From Diplosphaera chodatii (lineage: Eukaryota; Chlorophyta; Trebouxiophyceae; Prasiolales; Stichococcaceae): a stretch of 64,000 nt of DNA. Positions 21,697 to 35,575 of this stretch are shown piece after piece; position 1 is the stretch's first letter, and the number at the start of each line of letters is the position of its first letter. The notes beneath the pieces were generated by a model that saw only the letters and a program-made list of their open reading frames with translations, did no database searches and was not told the DNA's origin. The stretch covers positions 496,001 to 560,000 of the forward strand of contig JAALGY010000052.1 in NCBI GenBank assembly GCA_032358165.1. The letters run 5' to 3'. A program made the position numbers and the translations under genes.

Positions 21697-24600
21697 TCAA
21701 GTCGATGGGCGGTCGACATCCTCCAGCACAACGGGCCGCAGCATGTCCCACTTCCACCGCACATCATCCGCAGCTGCGGGGTTTGCCGCTTTGGGGGCCA
21801 ACTTTGCCGCCTGCTGCTCTGCCTCCTCACGCCCCGCCGGCGGGTGCTGTGCAAGATGCTCTGCTGCGGCCTGTGCTGTCAACGGTGACATCATTATACG
21901 ACTGCCTGCAAGCTGCGCTTGCTGAGCAAGATGGCTGCAGAGTATCAATACCGCGTGACATGCATCAGTTGCACCCTGGCTTGCGTCAGGCTAGGGGACA
22001 CTCCGCAAGCCAGCTGGCAGCTCAACCCTGCTGTTAGCTGCTGAGCAACGACGATGAAAACCAAGAGGCACAGGCCGTGGCAACAGTCCTCACTTCAAAC
22101 GCACAGTCGTAAGCACACCTGCTGGTCAGCCTGCAGCTTGGAGAGCGCCTGCTGCACAGCAACCGCCTGGTCCTCTCGGCCCAGCACCACCTGCACCAAG
22201 TGTCCAGCTTGTTAGTGGGGCACAGGATGCTCGAGCACCGAACTGCTTCGCAATGCCTAATCTGCCAAGGTACCAGCCTTCCTCAATCCTCTCGTGACTG
22301 GTGTGCGACTGTCTCAGCAGTCAAGCAGTTTATGCGACAGCAGGAAGCCGCAGCTGCCGCCGCGCACCAGGGCCTCGGCGAGCGCCCCGGCCTCGGACAG
22401 CCGCTGCGGGGTGGGCGCCAGGCTGGCCAGGTGCTCCGCAAGCGCCAGCTCCTCCCCGGGGCCGCCCTTCCGGATGCGCGCCCCCTTGCGCGCCTGCAGC
22501 CACGCAACTTGATTCAGGGTTTAGAATGATGCGCGCGGTTGCTCACCGGCTTGTACGGAGCTTTGGCACGCACTGAGCGCCTTGGTGCTTGCATGCGTCA
22601 CCTCTGTGTTGGGTCATCCAGCTCCCCGCAGGAAGGGTGTGCAACGAGACACGCACGACGCTGAGCTCCCGCTATGTCACGCCACGCGGCAGAGGCGTCC
22701 CATCAGTCCAGCGACAATCGGAGGCTGAACTTGTCAGGAGGAGGGCCAGCACCTTTTGCCGCGCGTTCCGGGCGGGCCGCCGGCCGCCAACAGTGGAGGC
22801 CGGCGCCCCCGACACCGACTCGGAGCCCGCGACCGTGCTGCCGGCCGCGTACGCGCTGAGGTCGGACACCGCTGCGGACGACCCCGCCTCGGAGCCGCTG
22901 TCGGCGTCGCGGCCTGCTGCGCCGGCGGCGGACCCATCTCCCAGGTGCACCTGGGTTTGAGCAGCGGCAGTGAGCAGGCCCGCGGCTTCTGTGAGTGGTG
23001 AGTCGCATGGCGGTAGGGAACCTGCACTGAAGCATGCATGCTCGATGGCCCCGATGGCGTGGCACATGCTTTGCTTAGCGCTGCGTCATGCGATTGCACC
23101 TGCAGACGCGACCTTGGCAGCAGTTACACGGTCCTCACATGGCCAGTAAGGGAGGTGCGTAGGTGTCATCTCGCGCAAGGATGACGAAGCTTCACCTCCA
23201 TGGCGGCGCGCTTGGCCCGGACCTCCCCGTAGCGAGCGAGGTACTTTGCGACGCGCTCGGTGTCGGTCGCCGTGCTCTCGATGAGCGCATCGGCGGCGGC
23301 GGTGGCAGCGGGCACGACGGCGTTGGCTACCAGATCGCTGCGCGCAAACCTGCAGGATTGCACCGGGTGGGTGTTACGCTCACTTGCACACGACCACTTG
23401 AGTAACATGCCATGTGCAATGTGCAGGTGGACATTGCCAACCTGTGAAAAGGATGATGACCCACTGTACATGTTCGTGCAAATGTCGGCACACGATGTCC
23501 ATGCTTGGTGACGCAGCAGTGGATCCGAACATCCTTCCTGATGGGCAACGCACGCCAGCTGCTCGAGGCAGGCGCCAGACAAGCGCCGCCAATGCAGTTA
23601 GGTGTCCGGGCAGTGTGCAACAACATGGCAGCCCGGCCGCCACCCTGGCCTGCACCTGTAGGCCGCGCGCAGCGCCTCCCGCCAGGCGTGCGCCTGCAGC
23701 AGGTGCGCCACCGCCGCCTCTGCATCGCCCGCATAGTCCGCGTACAGCGCGGCCGCGTCGGCCGGCCTCCCTGTAGCGGCCAGCTCCTCCGCCATGCCCG
23801 TCGCGAGCGCCAGCTGCTGGTCGGCCGCCCAGCCGAGGCGACCTGCGCTGGCTTGACAAGATTCAGCAGCTGACTGTGCGGAAGAGCAGTGCTGCGCAAT
23901 GCTGCCGACTTTCAGAGAGGCAGCTAGCCTTGCAGCGATGCTGGCCAAAGGACGTTGAAGCAAATCTGCATCACGTTGGACAGTGGTTCCAGGCCGTGAG
24001 TCGCACACGGGTCGGGTCACCCCACTCGCCTGCCAGGGCCATGGCCATCTGCCAGGCGCCGGCGGAGCGGTACGCTTCGAGTGCTGCTTCCAGCTGCCCC
24101 GCCGCCGCAAAGGCCACGCCCGCGTCCTCGTGCAGGCTGCGCAGCGACAGCGCCTGCCCGAGCGCCGCCAGGGCCGCCGCCCGCTGCTGCGGGGCGCCCG
24201 CGCACAGCGCCGCCAGCTCCCGCAGCAGACCCTGCACAGTGTCGAGCTGCCGCGTGAGTTGGACTGGTAAACAGCCCCCTACAGTTTGCATCGTTCTGCC
24301 ATGTAGCGTATGAAGTTGGCAGCAGATCAGGTACGTGCCACCCGTACGCATGAGAGCACCATGTTTCCGATCCGTGACGAGCGACGCTGTTGTCTGAGGC
24401 TGACACCGGGTTCTGAGGCAATCGCGTCAAGCTCTGGCGCCCGCATGTCAGGCGCGTGTGCCCGCACACTGTCAGGCCAGCAGTGCGCGCGCCGCGCTCA
24501 GCCTCACGGCACAGCCCTGCTCAGCGGTCACCTTGTCGCGGGCCAGCGTGAGGGCGGCGTCGAAGCGCGGCGGCCGGTGGGACATCAGGTGCCGCAGCGC

Positions 24601-27600
24601 ACGGCTGTGGCGGCCCAGGTGCAGGTCCACCGCGTGCTTCAGCATCTCCGGGGGCCCGGCCGTCGCAAAGCGCTGCACGGCACGGGCAGCCACGCCGCTC
24701 AGCAGCTGCGGGATCGCAAGCTGCGCTGCGGCGCTGCAGGTGCGACCTGGACGCTGCGCGTGTGCAAGCCTCTGGGGGCCGTGCAGAGGCACATCGCAGC
24801 CCAGCAGCACGCCCTTTGTATAAGACAGAGCGTGGACGTACTCAAGGAATGCCAACCACACGATGAGAGGTGTCTGCACACCAACCTGGAGCTGCAGCAT
24901 GTACTCGCCCGGGTCCCGCTGCGATGCCGTGATGACCATGTACGCCAGGCCCAGCTCGTATTCACCCAGCGCCGCCCTGCGACCACACAGGCTCATGCTG
25001 CAGCCCCCGGAGTTTGTACTGGAGGTGGACCTGAGATGCAAAACCTGATCGCAGCATTAAGCGATCCTGCCAGAGTGAGGGCGGCTGCAAAAATGGAAAG
25101 CTCGGCAGCCCGCCTTGCAGCTCAGCAGGAGATGCTCCAGAGGGCGGCCCCACGCCAGGAAGCAGCGCGATGCGAGTCTTCACAAAGTAGTACGAAGCAC
25201 ACCTGTACAGAGTCTCGACATCGGTGTACAGCATCAGGTGCTTCAGGCCATCCTCGGCGCTGGGAGTCGACTTCGTCGCAACCCCATCGCCGCTGATTTG
25301 CCCGTTCATCTCCCCATCCCCCGCCAGCTCCCCCTCCTTGGCATCCTTCACCAGCCGCAGTGCGTCCGCGAGGCGCCCGACCTGAGAGTGTGTAGTCTCA
25401 GTGTTTCGAACGACGCTCATTAAAAAAAACCATAGATACTACGCAATGTGGCGTGTATTCCTGCATCATTTTCGGTCCTCACAGGACTTGGGGTGCATCA
25501 GTGCTTGGCGCAGTCAAGTCTGCGGCCAGTGTTAGGCCTTGCTGGCGTTCCGACCTTGGACAGGGATGTCAGGGTGGCCCTGAAGTAGCGCCGCGGGTCT
25601 GCAGCCGCCATCGCATCCCGCAGCGCTTCGCACACCCTCGGCACCTTGTCTGCGAGGTCAGCGTCGGCCGCTGACACCTGTGCAGCGGCCTCGTCGCCAG
25701 GCTGCACATCAGGGCAGCTCGTGTTACGACCGAGGCACTGTAGCAGCATCGGTCATGGCTGCAGTCGAGCCAATGCTATTCAAGATTATTCAATAGCCAC
25801 ACCGCAAGCCAGCAGGCATGCAGTCAAAGCAATGCTCAGGACAATCGTGGGCATGCACATGTGACCACCTGCGTTGGCGCCACGATGTCTGGAAGGATGT
25901 CTGCCATCCCTGCATACAGGCCGTCAGCAGCAACGACGCTGCCAGGCTGGAGCGCAGCAATGAGGTCTGCGACGTCAGAGTCGTTGCCCACCGCCGCCAC
26001 AAAGGCGCTTGCCGCTGCAGGCATACGGTGTGTGACTTCAGACTGCAACAAAAGCGCCTGCACCCTCACATGAATGCAAATCCACACATGTATGCAGGCA
26101 ACCACTCTGCTGCTGCTGGCAGATGATCACATTTGCTATGACTTAAGTTGCATAGGATGAGCCCAGTCGTCAGTGGGAATGGGCATGGCGACAAGCATAC
26201 GAGTGCTCTGATAAGATGTACGCACAAGTTCACTCGGATACAGCAGGAGTGAGTGCGGCGACAGGTGATCCATTGGACGCCTGCAAACCTGAGAGGAAAG
26301 ACGGCCAGGCGAAGTCGACCAGGCAGTTGAGGTCTACACGGTTGGTGATGGCGGCCTCCCACGCCGCAGCGTAGTCGCCACGCTGCAACAAGGCATCAAA
26401 GCACATCGTAACTTGCGAGGAAGGATTTGTACTCATGCAGGAGCAACGCAGCTGCTCTTCTGCTCGTGATCTGCGCCCCCCGGCAGTGTGCGCTCAATGC
26501 AGTACTGCGAGCCGCTTGACTGCATGCCCACTAGCGGCGGTGCGCCTGTTATTGGAGGCCACTGTTATAGAGCAGGTCACCTGCAGCCGGTCCGCAATCT
26601 CGGCGAGGACCAGGACCCGGGGCACCACCGCCTCCAGATTCCCCCGCGGCATCTGCAGCACGGCGCGCGCCGCACCTGGGATCGAAACACCACAATGCAG
26701 CTTCATGACCATAAAAGCCGGTGTGCTGTGGCAGTGTCTGCAAGAGGCTCACGTACTGTGCGCCCAGTGTGGACCAATGCACGATGAGCAGTCTCAGGAG
26801 CTGCCTTCAGCATCAAGACCGAGCCGTACATCTGCGGGCGTCAGCCGTGAGGATCCTCAGGACCTCAACAGAACTTCTGTGGCATGCATTTGGATATGTG
26901 CGAGCACCTGGCGGGACTGTGACCAGGAGGCCCCCCTGCTCATACGCCCGCTCGGTGATGGCCATCGTCCCAGCGTCTGCTGACGCTGGCCTGCACATGG
27001 TCAACCGCTCCTGGTCACCGCATGCTGATGGGGGACACGGCTCTTGCAAAGGAGGGTATGCATATGTACCCCCATGAACCTGTTTGATTGCCACTCCCTC
27101 ATCTGACTGCAGATGATATTACTTCATTGTTGACATCCTCCCTCAACCTAACTTCAGACACTGCATCAGACACATCGGCAACCTGCACATCACATCGATT
27201 GCAGCCCCATAATTGCATCCCTCTGGACCCCCTCCATGCGAAAGCGCACCGCATCGCAGCGTGCATGGCCTGGCCCAGGGCGTCCTGGCGCCCGCCGCGG
27301 TGCCGCCGCCGCTGGGGCCCACCCTGCAGCGAGTCCTGCGGCACCCACTCCCGCAGCTGCGCCAGCGGCACCGTGTGCAGCGTGCCGCCGCGCTCCGTCC
27401 ACAGCAGGAACGCGCCGCCGGGGCCCTCCGTCCTCACCTGTATGTGATTTGGTAGATAGATAAGTGACTAAATGTGTTGCCGTCAGATGCCGTCAGACTG
27501 GTTGCACGTGCTGCAGCATGCTGCGTATGGAGCCAGCTGCTATCGCGAAGTGTGTCATGTGTGAGCTCCACAGGCACGACTGGAGCAGGCTGCAGACTAA

Positions 27601-30600
27601 GACGCATCCAGCAACAAGACCTGGTGCCTGCTTGCAGACCTACACGTGTGCTGCCTCTGCATCTACGATGATGGCAATGGACGCACCGCAAAAGAGGTGA
27701 CGGCTGTGGTGGTGGCAATCGGGTAGGGGCCCCAAAACAGCTTGCCGGCCGCAGAGAGCCCAACTGCCGGCGGCTCGTCTGGACCTGCAGGCAGTAACAG
27801 CAGGGAGCCTCTGCACAGCCGACCCGCCAGCACGAGCCGGTGCGCCTTAATGGGAAACATCCTGTGTATTGTATGGTGGTGCACATGCATCATTCAAGCA
27901 GCAAGCTGGCCTGACAGATGGTGTGACATGCTTCATTTTCACCAGTGTGGGCACGTGTGACAGGAGCCCACCTGCTGCCCCCGCTGGCATGCGGGCCATG
28001 AGCGGGCAGGGCGCCGGGAAGCTGCTGTTGGGAAGCGGCGTCAGAGTCCCATCCCGGAACTCTGCCAGTGCGCCGCCCTGCAGCTGCAGCAGTGCTGGTG
28101 CCGACTCCGCCCCAGGGCCTCCAGCCGGCAGCGCCCGCAGCACCTGCTGCCCAGGCTGCAGCTGCACCTCTGCAGCCGATAATGGATGTCCTACATCAGT
28201 GCTCTGGCTTGCTGTGCACCATGCGCATGCCCACTAGCCAGTGGCAAGAACCACAGACGATGAGTGCTGGTCCTCCAGTTGAGCATGTTGGCTCCTTGCC
28301 ACAAGCAGCCATGCAATGGGATTCCAGCAGCTGGAATCCCAAAAAGCTTGCCTGACTGTATGCTGCCATCGGCCAAGCTGACGACCAGCAGCACATTGCT
28401 GCTGGCCGATGCTGCTGCATTGCCCGGCTGCCGAGGCGACGATGCCACCAGCAGCGCATGGTCTCCTTCCAGCCACACCAGCTGCCGCGCCCGCCGCCCA
28501 CCTACCATGCAGACGACTCACGGTGTGTGACCTGCTCGCAAAGCAGCTTCAGGCAAAAGCAGGACACCAACCACAGATGTTGTTGCGGCGCCGCGCTGCC
28601 AAGTGTGTGCATGATCCGCTCCCCTTTCCACAAAACCATCAACACGCGTGTTGCCGTTGAAGCCCTGCGCACCAGCGGTGACGCTGACGCAGCGCTCCGG
28701 CTGCAGCATTGCCTCGGAGTCGTCGCCGTCGTCAGCCGCCACGGCCGCTGCGCCGCCGTCGGCCTCGCCCCAGAAGTCCTCCTCTGGCGCCGCAAACACC
28801 GCCACGCTGCCGTCCGACAGCAGAGCCGCCAGCTCCTGCATGCAGCAAGTCCGGACCGTTGAACAACCCCTCATCAGGAATGTGCACTCTGCAAACGCTG
28901 GACCCCAGTGCAAAACTATGACACCCCGTGGAGCGTATCCCACCTCGCGTCCGTCTGGGGCGGTGCGGAAGCTGACGGACTGCACGGGCGCCGAGCAGGC
29001 GGCAACGACTGACGCCATGGGCGGCGGCACCAGCTCGTGCTGCAGCGGCGTCAGCAGCAGCCGCGGGCCGTCCACCACCGCCGCCGTGCCCCGCTCGCTG
29101 CGCGCCCAGCCATGCGAACTTCAGTCCTCGGCAGGAGCTCCCCCATCGCCATGACAAATTTGAGGGCATGTGTGCTCCTCAAGATCCTCAGCTTTGAGTC
29201 TACACACAACAGCAGGAGGGTGTGAATCAAGGTATCTGAAGCCCTGACTTTGTCACGGACATCGTGCGGCGCTGTAGCACCTGACTGCGCGCTGCTGCAG
29301 GAAGCTGGAAGACGAGAGCCGTCCTGCCGCTGCGCAGGTGTGCAGCTGTGATGGCGCGGCCTCGTCCCACGCGATGAGCAGGTGGCCCTGCTGCACGTCA
29401 AGCAGTTGGCTTCTGCACGATAGGCTGACAATTCATGCAGACAGTAGAACCCAATCAATCTCTCTACTCAGGGTGATGGTGCACCCTGGGCTCAGGTGCG
29501 CTGCATGGTGTGGAATGCAACGCATTGCCAAACATCTGTTGTCAACACCTCAGGTCGAGTGCCCTGCATACTGAGGTTGTCGGAGTACTCTGCAGAGCGG
29601 AGGGTTTGGTCGTTCACCTCCTCAGCATCGTGCCGCGCCTCCTGCTTGAGGTACCAGTGCCAGTTGCTGCGCCGCCACACCTGCACCCAGTGCTGCTGCG
29701 GCGACCTGCTGGCTGCTGTGGTGTTAATGTCTGGAGACTGGGCCACCATCAGGGCGAGAATCTCGGAGTCGATGCTCCAGTCCATGGCAACCACGCTACC
29801 TGCGCAGACCGCAACTCGACCGATGAACACTTTGAAGATTCTGCCTTGTAAAGGTGCTGGCGCCGCCCGAGAGGTGTTGGTGCAACATATGCTGCTCCAA
29901 CTGCCTCAGGTAAGTCCGATCTCCAGTACGACGCCCACGAACCAGTCCACTTGAGGTGACGTCGCCTGCATCTGCCAGATTCAAACTGTTGCGCGTCGCA
30001 CCTGAAGGGCCAACATCAAAGCCACCATGCTGCAGGCCGTTCGTCTCAAACAGCAGCACGCGCGGGCCGTCTGCTGCCTGCTGCGCCACATACAGGTGCC
30101 GGCCGTTGCGCTGCCAGGCGCCGACCTGCAATACCGCGTCGAATCCGCTCACTAGCAGCTCAAGGGTGTCGCCCGAAACCAGCTGTGCAAGTACTGGATG
30201 ACACGTCCTGTACTTTGTCAGTACGGTATGGGAGCATGTTTGACAGGTATCCGGGTACCATATCAAGTGGCGATGACGTTACACTGCACTATGGGGAGCT
30301 CCTCACCGGCAGCAACCCATCGGCACCCTCGCCAATCGCGTGCAGCTTGCAGCCATTGCGCAGCCATATCTTCAAGGACGTGACGGCTGTGCCTGGCTGC
30401 TCCGCCTCCGCCGCCGCCGCTGCTGCTGCGTGCCGCTGGCCTGGTCCATTTGCCGCTTGCTGTTGCTGCTGCACGAGTGTGGCAACATACTTGCAGTCGC
30501 CGCGCCAGCAGATGGCAACTTGCTCGGGGCTCAAGTTTGCTGCGGTGGCTGCACTGTCTGCCGAGTCCCCCAGCAAGGACTCCTCGCCAAGCACATCCCA

Positions 30601-31527
30601 CACCTGCACCCACATGCGCCATGTCAACATCGCAGCATGCCCTGCGCAGCCAGGGGTCGACAGCATTCTTGTTGCATCTGACCGCACAGTTGTGAACGAC
30701 AGCTGCCACTGTTTGCTGGCGAAAGAACACTGACAACGGCAGCGGTGACCTTGGTCATGAGCAGCATCTGCCCGCGGCTGGTGATGATGCACAGCGCCTC
30801 GCCGTCTGGCGCCCACTGCAGCGCCGCCACCCCGCCATCCAGGTGCCCGACCTGTGCCAGGCGCAGAAGCCCCTCTGCTGCGGCACTGTGGTTGCGGTGA
30901 AGCCGCACGCTGGCGATGCAGCTTTGCACCACTATCGATGCTGCTGTAGCTCCTGAACTAGGGGAGCATATGCAGTCTGACTGTCTGCCAGCGTTGTTGG
31001 CCTCCAACATACCTCCTCGATGGCACGTGTCTCTGTGTCGATCATCAGCAGGCGGCCAGAGGCGTCGGAGACGCACAGCGCCCCCGCCTCCGGTACATGT
31101 GCAAAGCCAGTGATACCGGCCGCGCCTGGACGGTGCAAAACGGTTAAATGATGAGTGCCACCATCGTGCTATGCAGCAACCCATTTCTACACAGCGATGA
31201 CAGCAGCATGTGGTACCGTTGGGGTCCTCCAATGGCGCAGCCTCCGCAATGTCAAGCACCCAGCCGTCCTGCAACGTACATCGGTGCCACTTGTACGAAG
31301 CAGCAGCCTTTGAGTCCGGCATGCGTACAATCTCTGTCAGCGGCTCATGGATGCATTGGCGGTGGCCGCCGCACCTGCTGTGCATGTGGCGGCACGAATG
31401 TGATCGCGCCGGTCGATGTGCACAGGTATGATCCTCTGGTATCAGCGTCCCAAGCGCAGTGCGTAACATCTCCCGGCAGACCAGCGACCTGCTGCTCGTC
31501 CGCCGCAAGCACGACCAGGTTGCGCAT
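21697..31527 (-). CDS. ELP1: Elongator complex subunit 1 (IKAP/IKI3/ELO2)
   Basis: Scaffold of the Elongator complex, which makes the 5-carboxymethyl wobble-uridine modification on tRNA. Around 28 exons over 9.8 kb; not every junction was solved. Start at 31527 (MRNLVVL, matching MRNLKLF of animal ELP1). WD40-region exons are near 31130-31016, 30920-30750 (QWAPDGEALCIITSRGQMLLMTK), 30610-30300 (CWRGDCKYVATL), 30190-29980 (RVLLFETNGLQHGGF) and 29800-29600 (HWVQVWRRSNWHWYLKQE). C-terminal helical exons include VVLQMPRGNLEAVVPRVLVL (26710-26570), CEALRDAMAAADPRRYFRAT (25730-25560), DRDPGEY-type segments near 24950, RFDAALTLARDK, GMAEELAATGRPADAAALYA and a basic RKGARIRKGGPGEELAL region (22500-22440) that corresponds to the tRNA-binding basic stretch. 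The last exon ends RWKWDMLRP before a short tail. Identification is strong; the exact protein length is not. Confidence 0.92.
28318..28340. repeat. Perfect hairpin in an ELP1 intron
   Basis: Two 10-base arms, GGGATTCCAG at 28318-28327 and CTGGAATCCC at 28331-28340, are exact reverse complements around a 3-base loop. The site is intronic between ELP1 exons. It may be a folded intron element or a relic insertion; no function is evident. Confidence 0.75.
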
Positions 31528-32160
31528 GGCTAGCAACAACAAGCGGTCATACAGTCGCCAAGGGGGCTGTCACGCTGCTTACGTCGAGCATAGTGCAATG
31601 GGTCTATCTTGCAAACAGCATCGGGGATGGTTGTCAGCTCATTCCGGCAACCGTGTCGGAGATGCATGCATGCTGCCGAGTGGCGAGCACCTTCACAAGA
31701 TGCGGCGTCAGCACAGTTCTGAGCTGAGCGATCAAGCTTATGAATATATACATCGACTGCTGAGTGAGCACGTGTAAGCGTTGACTGACCCCCTGAGCCT
31801 GCACACGAGCAGTGCATGCTATAGGCAAAAGACCGAAAGGAAGTGACGACAGGAAGCCATCGTGTCGTGCCCATCAGCAAAGTCTCCTTCCACAGCGACC
31901 CACAGACCCCGACCACGCGCTGCAGGCTGCAGCCCTGCACACTGTGTTTGCCACCTAACATCCTGCCTGCTGATACTTCTGTGCTCGCCTGTTGCAAGCG
32001 TCTGTGCAGTCCTTGACAGTTCGACACCTGCACTTGGTCGGATCCAACCTGAAGGTTGGAGCAGCCTGCGTCCAGCCTGCTCAAAAAGGCTGTAATAGGT
32101 TTTCCCGGACAGCACAGCCTGTCAAACAATTCATGAGCTGGCTTTGTCGTTGACGTGAGG
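31528..32160. promoter_or_regulatory. Shared upstream region of divergent ELP1 and Cys-rich membrane protein genes
   Basis: 633 bases between outward-pointing start codons. No gene was recognised inside; presumed bidirectional promoter region. Confidence 0.4.
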
Positions 32161-35100
32161 ATGCCTGATAGCATGCGCACTGCGCCGCATGGCATTGCGC
32201 TGCTGAGCCTCTTGCTGCTGGCAGCGCAAACAAATGCACAGCACCATGGTGAGCCACACCTACGAACCTGTTGCTCGCTGAATTGTTGCACTTCGGCCAA
32301 GCAGCCTGATGTGCACAGGCTGTAACATGTTGGGTGCACCAACCTGCAGGCGGTTTCCCAGGGCTGCCTGCATGGCTGGGCAAAGCGGCGGGGTCCGCCA
32401 GCTCGCCAGCCAACTACGGCGTCCTGGCGCAGACGAACCCCTTCAAGTTCGTGAGCATACTGGCCAGGATGAGCCCAGAGGTGCGAGCCACTGGCCCGCG
32501 CTCATGCCCATCCAGCTCTTGCAACAGCGGCAATGCCCATCTGCACTGCCCATGCACTATGTCGTCCCAGGGACTGCTGCTGACGGCGAGCGCCAGTCGT
32601 AGATGTTGGGCTGCGACCGTCAGCTGCGCAGTGAGAGCAGCAGAGCTTTGGGGGCCGGGCGCCAGTGTCTGCTTGGCAATGCCGGTATGTCACATGAAGT
32701 GCTGGTGCCCCCAACAGGAGCAGCGAGTGGTGCTGTCGGTCGCCGGCGAGGCGCTGCGCCGCCAGCTGGGCATGGACTGCAACGTTTTCGGCGGCGCTCA
32801 AGCGTGCAAGCCACTGCCGCCGGACTCGGCACTCGTGCAGCAGTGCAAGGGGCAGAACCATGAGGTGCAGCCTTGCATCCCTTGCTGCTGGTTTCAGGCG
32901 ACTGTCAGATCAGCAAATCAGAGCGTAGTATGTCCATTGCTGGGTACATGCCAACTTTCATGCAGGCCTCGAGACTTGCGGTCAGCATGCGCGTTTGCAT
33001 GCATGCAGATTGACTGTGCATACGCGGCGACGGTGGACGATGAGGAGGCCCTGCAGCACAGCCCCGTGGACGCCTTCAAGGCCACCCTGGACCGGCAGCA
33101 GCTGGACGACATCCAGTCCGGCTGCCCGCGGTGCTTCTCCAACCTGCAGGTGCGGCTGCGGACGTAGCCACATGGTGCAGATGGTCTTGGTGCGACTCGA
33201 TGGGCAGTTCCATGGCCTGCGCTTCGCGACCAGCATGACAGCAAGCCCGACAGCAGGGATGTTCGACTGCAGCATGCGATCGTCAAGAAGGAGGCACCCC
33301 AGTCGGCCGGATTACCATGAGGCGAGACTGATTGTGAGCTGTGGTGTGGTATGTCCTGCAGGCGATGTGGTGTGCCCAGACGGTGCCCAAGTGCGGCAGC
33401 TTCGACAGCGTGGTGGCGGGTGCCATCCTACCCGCAGTGCAGAAGGTGTGTCAGCCTCCCCGCAGCTGCTGGAAGCAGCTGGGACGATCCCCAGCTGGCT
33501 GACGGCGCCGTCATGTGCAGTTCATGCTGAGGCCGGTCCATGCAATGCTGTGCTGCACTCAGCAGGGGCACGGGCACATCGGCCTCGGAAACACCATCTA
33601 CCTGTCGTTGCGTATCAGTCAACATGTTGCCTGCCATGTTGGTGCAGGCGACAGATGCGTCAGACCAGGGCAAGGGCGTGCAGGCTGCACTGTCGGCTGC
33701 GCTGCCGGAGCTGCTGGATGCGGTCAGCCTGTCAATGCCGTGCCGGGAGATGTGCGAGGTGAGACCCCTGTGGTAGCCATAGTGCACATGAAGAATGTTA
33801 AAACCCCAGTGTTGGTCTAGCTCTACACAGCCGTGCGCAGCGCATGTCACCCTGCTGACCGTATTGCACAATGTTGCAGCAGTGTGTGCACGTCCTGAAT
33901 TGCATGGTCTCCCACAGTCGCCTCTGCCGTGTTCCTTCAAACCCAGGGTGTGCGCACGCGCAACAAGCCTTAGCCCGAGTCAGCTGCCTGCACACCATTG
34001 TCAAGGTTGCAAACACGACCCTGGCTTGATGTCGTGGCCTGCAGTCGGTCATGGCGACGTGCGCGTGCGGCGATGAGCCGGGGCACAAGTTCCAGACGTT
34101 CGGGCAGCTCATCGAGGAGGTGCTGGCAGATGCAGACGCCCAACGCAGTGCCCTGGTGAGGCGCCGCACCTGGCCGGTCAGACCGGGTCGAATGACACTG
34201 CACTGCACACCCGACTGCTGCGCGAGCACGCCATCGCTGGCATGCATGATCTCTGCAGCGTTGAAGAAAGTGGGCGGAAGGGCATCTGATGGTGTTCCTC
34301 CACAGTGTTGATGTTGACGGGGCTTCGTGCATTGCCCCTGCCGCAGGCGCGCGTCCCGAAGGGCTTCAAGACGGCGCTGTTCGGCAGGGTGTGGGACCGG
34401 CCGCTGTGCAGCCTGTTTGCGTGGCGCAACGCCACCGACTTTGCCGGCACCTGCGAGCCGCTGCCGTCCACCTGCCTGGAGAAGAAGTGGTAGGCTGCCA
34501 TTAGGGATCATTAGGTCCCTAAGTGCATCCAGCTGCAGCTGGCGCAGCATCGCCGAGGCAATCGCTTTCTGCTTTTACCTTGCACCTGATGGCACCCTGC
34601 TTGCATTGCGCAGGTGCAAGGGCAAGGGCGGGCCCAACGCCTTTGAGCAGCACATGGCGCTGCGGTTGGCAAAGGTGCAGCTGAGCATCCTCTCACCTTG
34701 CACACCCTCATGGTGGTGGGATCACCGTCCGTGGCCGCAGGGGCAGAAGCGCCATTCCTGTCTTCGGTCCTGTCCTCGGCCAACCTGGTGGCTGACAGTG
34801 CGCCATCTGGCTCCTCACACGCTTCAGTGTCTGCTCAGATGCTGTACGGGTGGGTGGGCAGCGCCGACGGCCCGGGGCTGTTCGAGACGCGGCAGGCCAT
34901 CATCGACAAGGCGGACCACGCCGACATCGCCAAGCTGTCCGACAAATACGTCCGCCACGACGACCTGCCAGGCACGCTCAGAGCCCGCACGGGGAGGAAC
35001 GCCTGCGCAATGTGCAGCCCTCTGATCCCTTGATGTGGGCACGCCATGGTGCGAGGGCGCACGTGAGCTGTTGAGGGCAGCATCTGGGTGGATATGATCC

Positions 35101-35575
35101 CACTGGACCAGCCGGGACTGCTTCGACAACAGTTGTTTTTGGCACCTGTGCAGCCGGCATGCCCGCCCCCAGGTCGGCAACCCAGCGGTCCACGGCGGCG
35201 CTGGCGTTCGTGCTGGGCGGCTTCCTCGCAGTCAACATGGCGCTGTTCGGCTTCCTGCTGTGGCGCAAGCAGCAGGTGACTCCTGGAGCTGCCCGGCTTC
35301 TGAAAGGCACATCTGCCTGACAGTCGCACGCTGTATGCTGCTGCAGATCGTGTGACCTGCCGTGTTGTGCATGTTTACCCTGTTCAAGCTGCGCATGCCC
35401 AATGCGTGTGCGGAGGCGCAGCAGGTGGTTGTTCTCTCGTCAATCATGTTATCGGTGGCTGCCGCAGATGGCGGCTGCCGAGGCGGCGTTCCGGGAGCCG
35501 CAGCAGGACGGCTACAGGGGCATACCGCTTGCAGAGTCCGCTGAAGGGCCCACAGAGCGGGATGGGCTTCTGTGA
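32161..35575 (+). CDS. Cys-rich type I membrane protein with possible Frizzled-like ectodomain
   Basis: Not assigned to a named family. Twelve exons (32161-32248, 32350-32480, 32718-32864, 33009-33149, 33362-33445, 33648-33758, 34045-34155, 34347-34489, 34614-34674, 34839-34971, 35154-35275, 35468-35575) join in phase to 459 residues. A signal peptide (GIALLSLLLLAAQTNA) leads a large ectodomain with about 20 cysteines. One membrane helix follows (about 398-420, FVLGGFLAVNMALFGFLLW), then a ~39-residue acidic tail. The segment WCAQTVPKCG (172-181), SMPCREMCESVMATC (226-240) and the later PLCSLF and CEPLPSTC spacing resemble the Frizzled cysteine-rich domain, where a CxxxxPxC strand precedes a PCRxxC helix. 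That likeness is suggestive only. The intron after exon 10 uses a GC donor (CCAG|GCACGC at 34972). Function unknown; surface receptor or adhesion protein is one option. Confidence 0.82.

Noticed and set aside
24310..25296. Plus-strand open frame of 328 codons
   Set aside because: It is antisense to ELP1 exons that match the family; no domain of its own.
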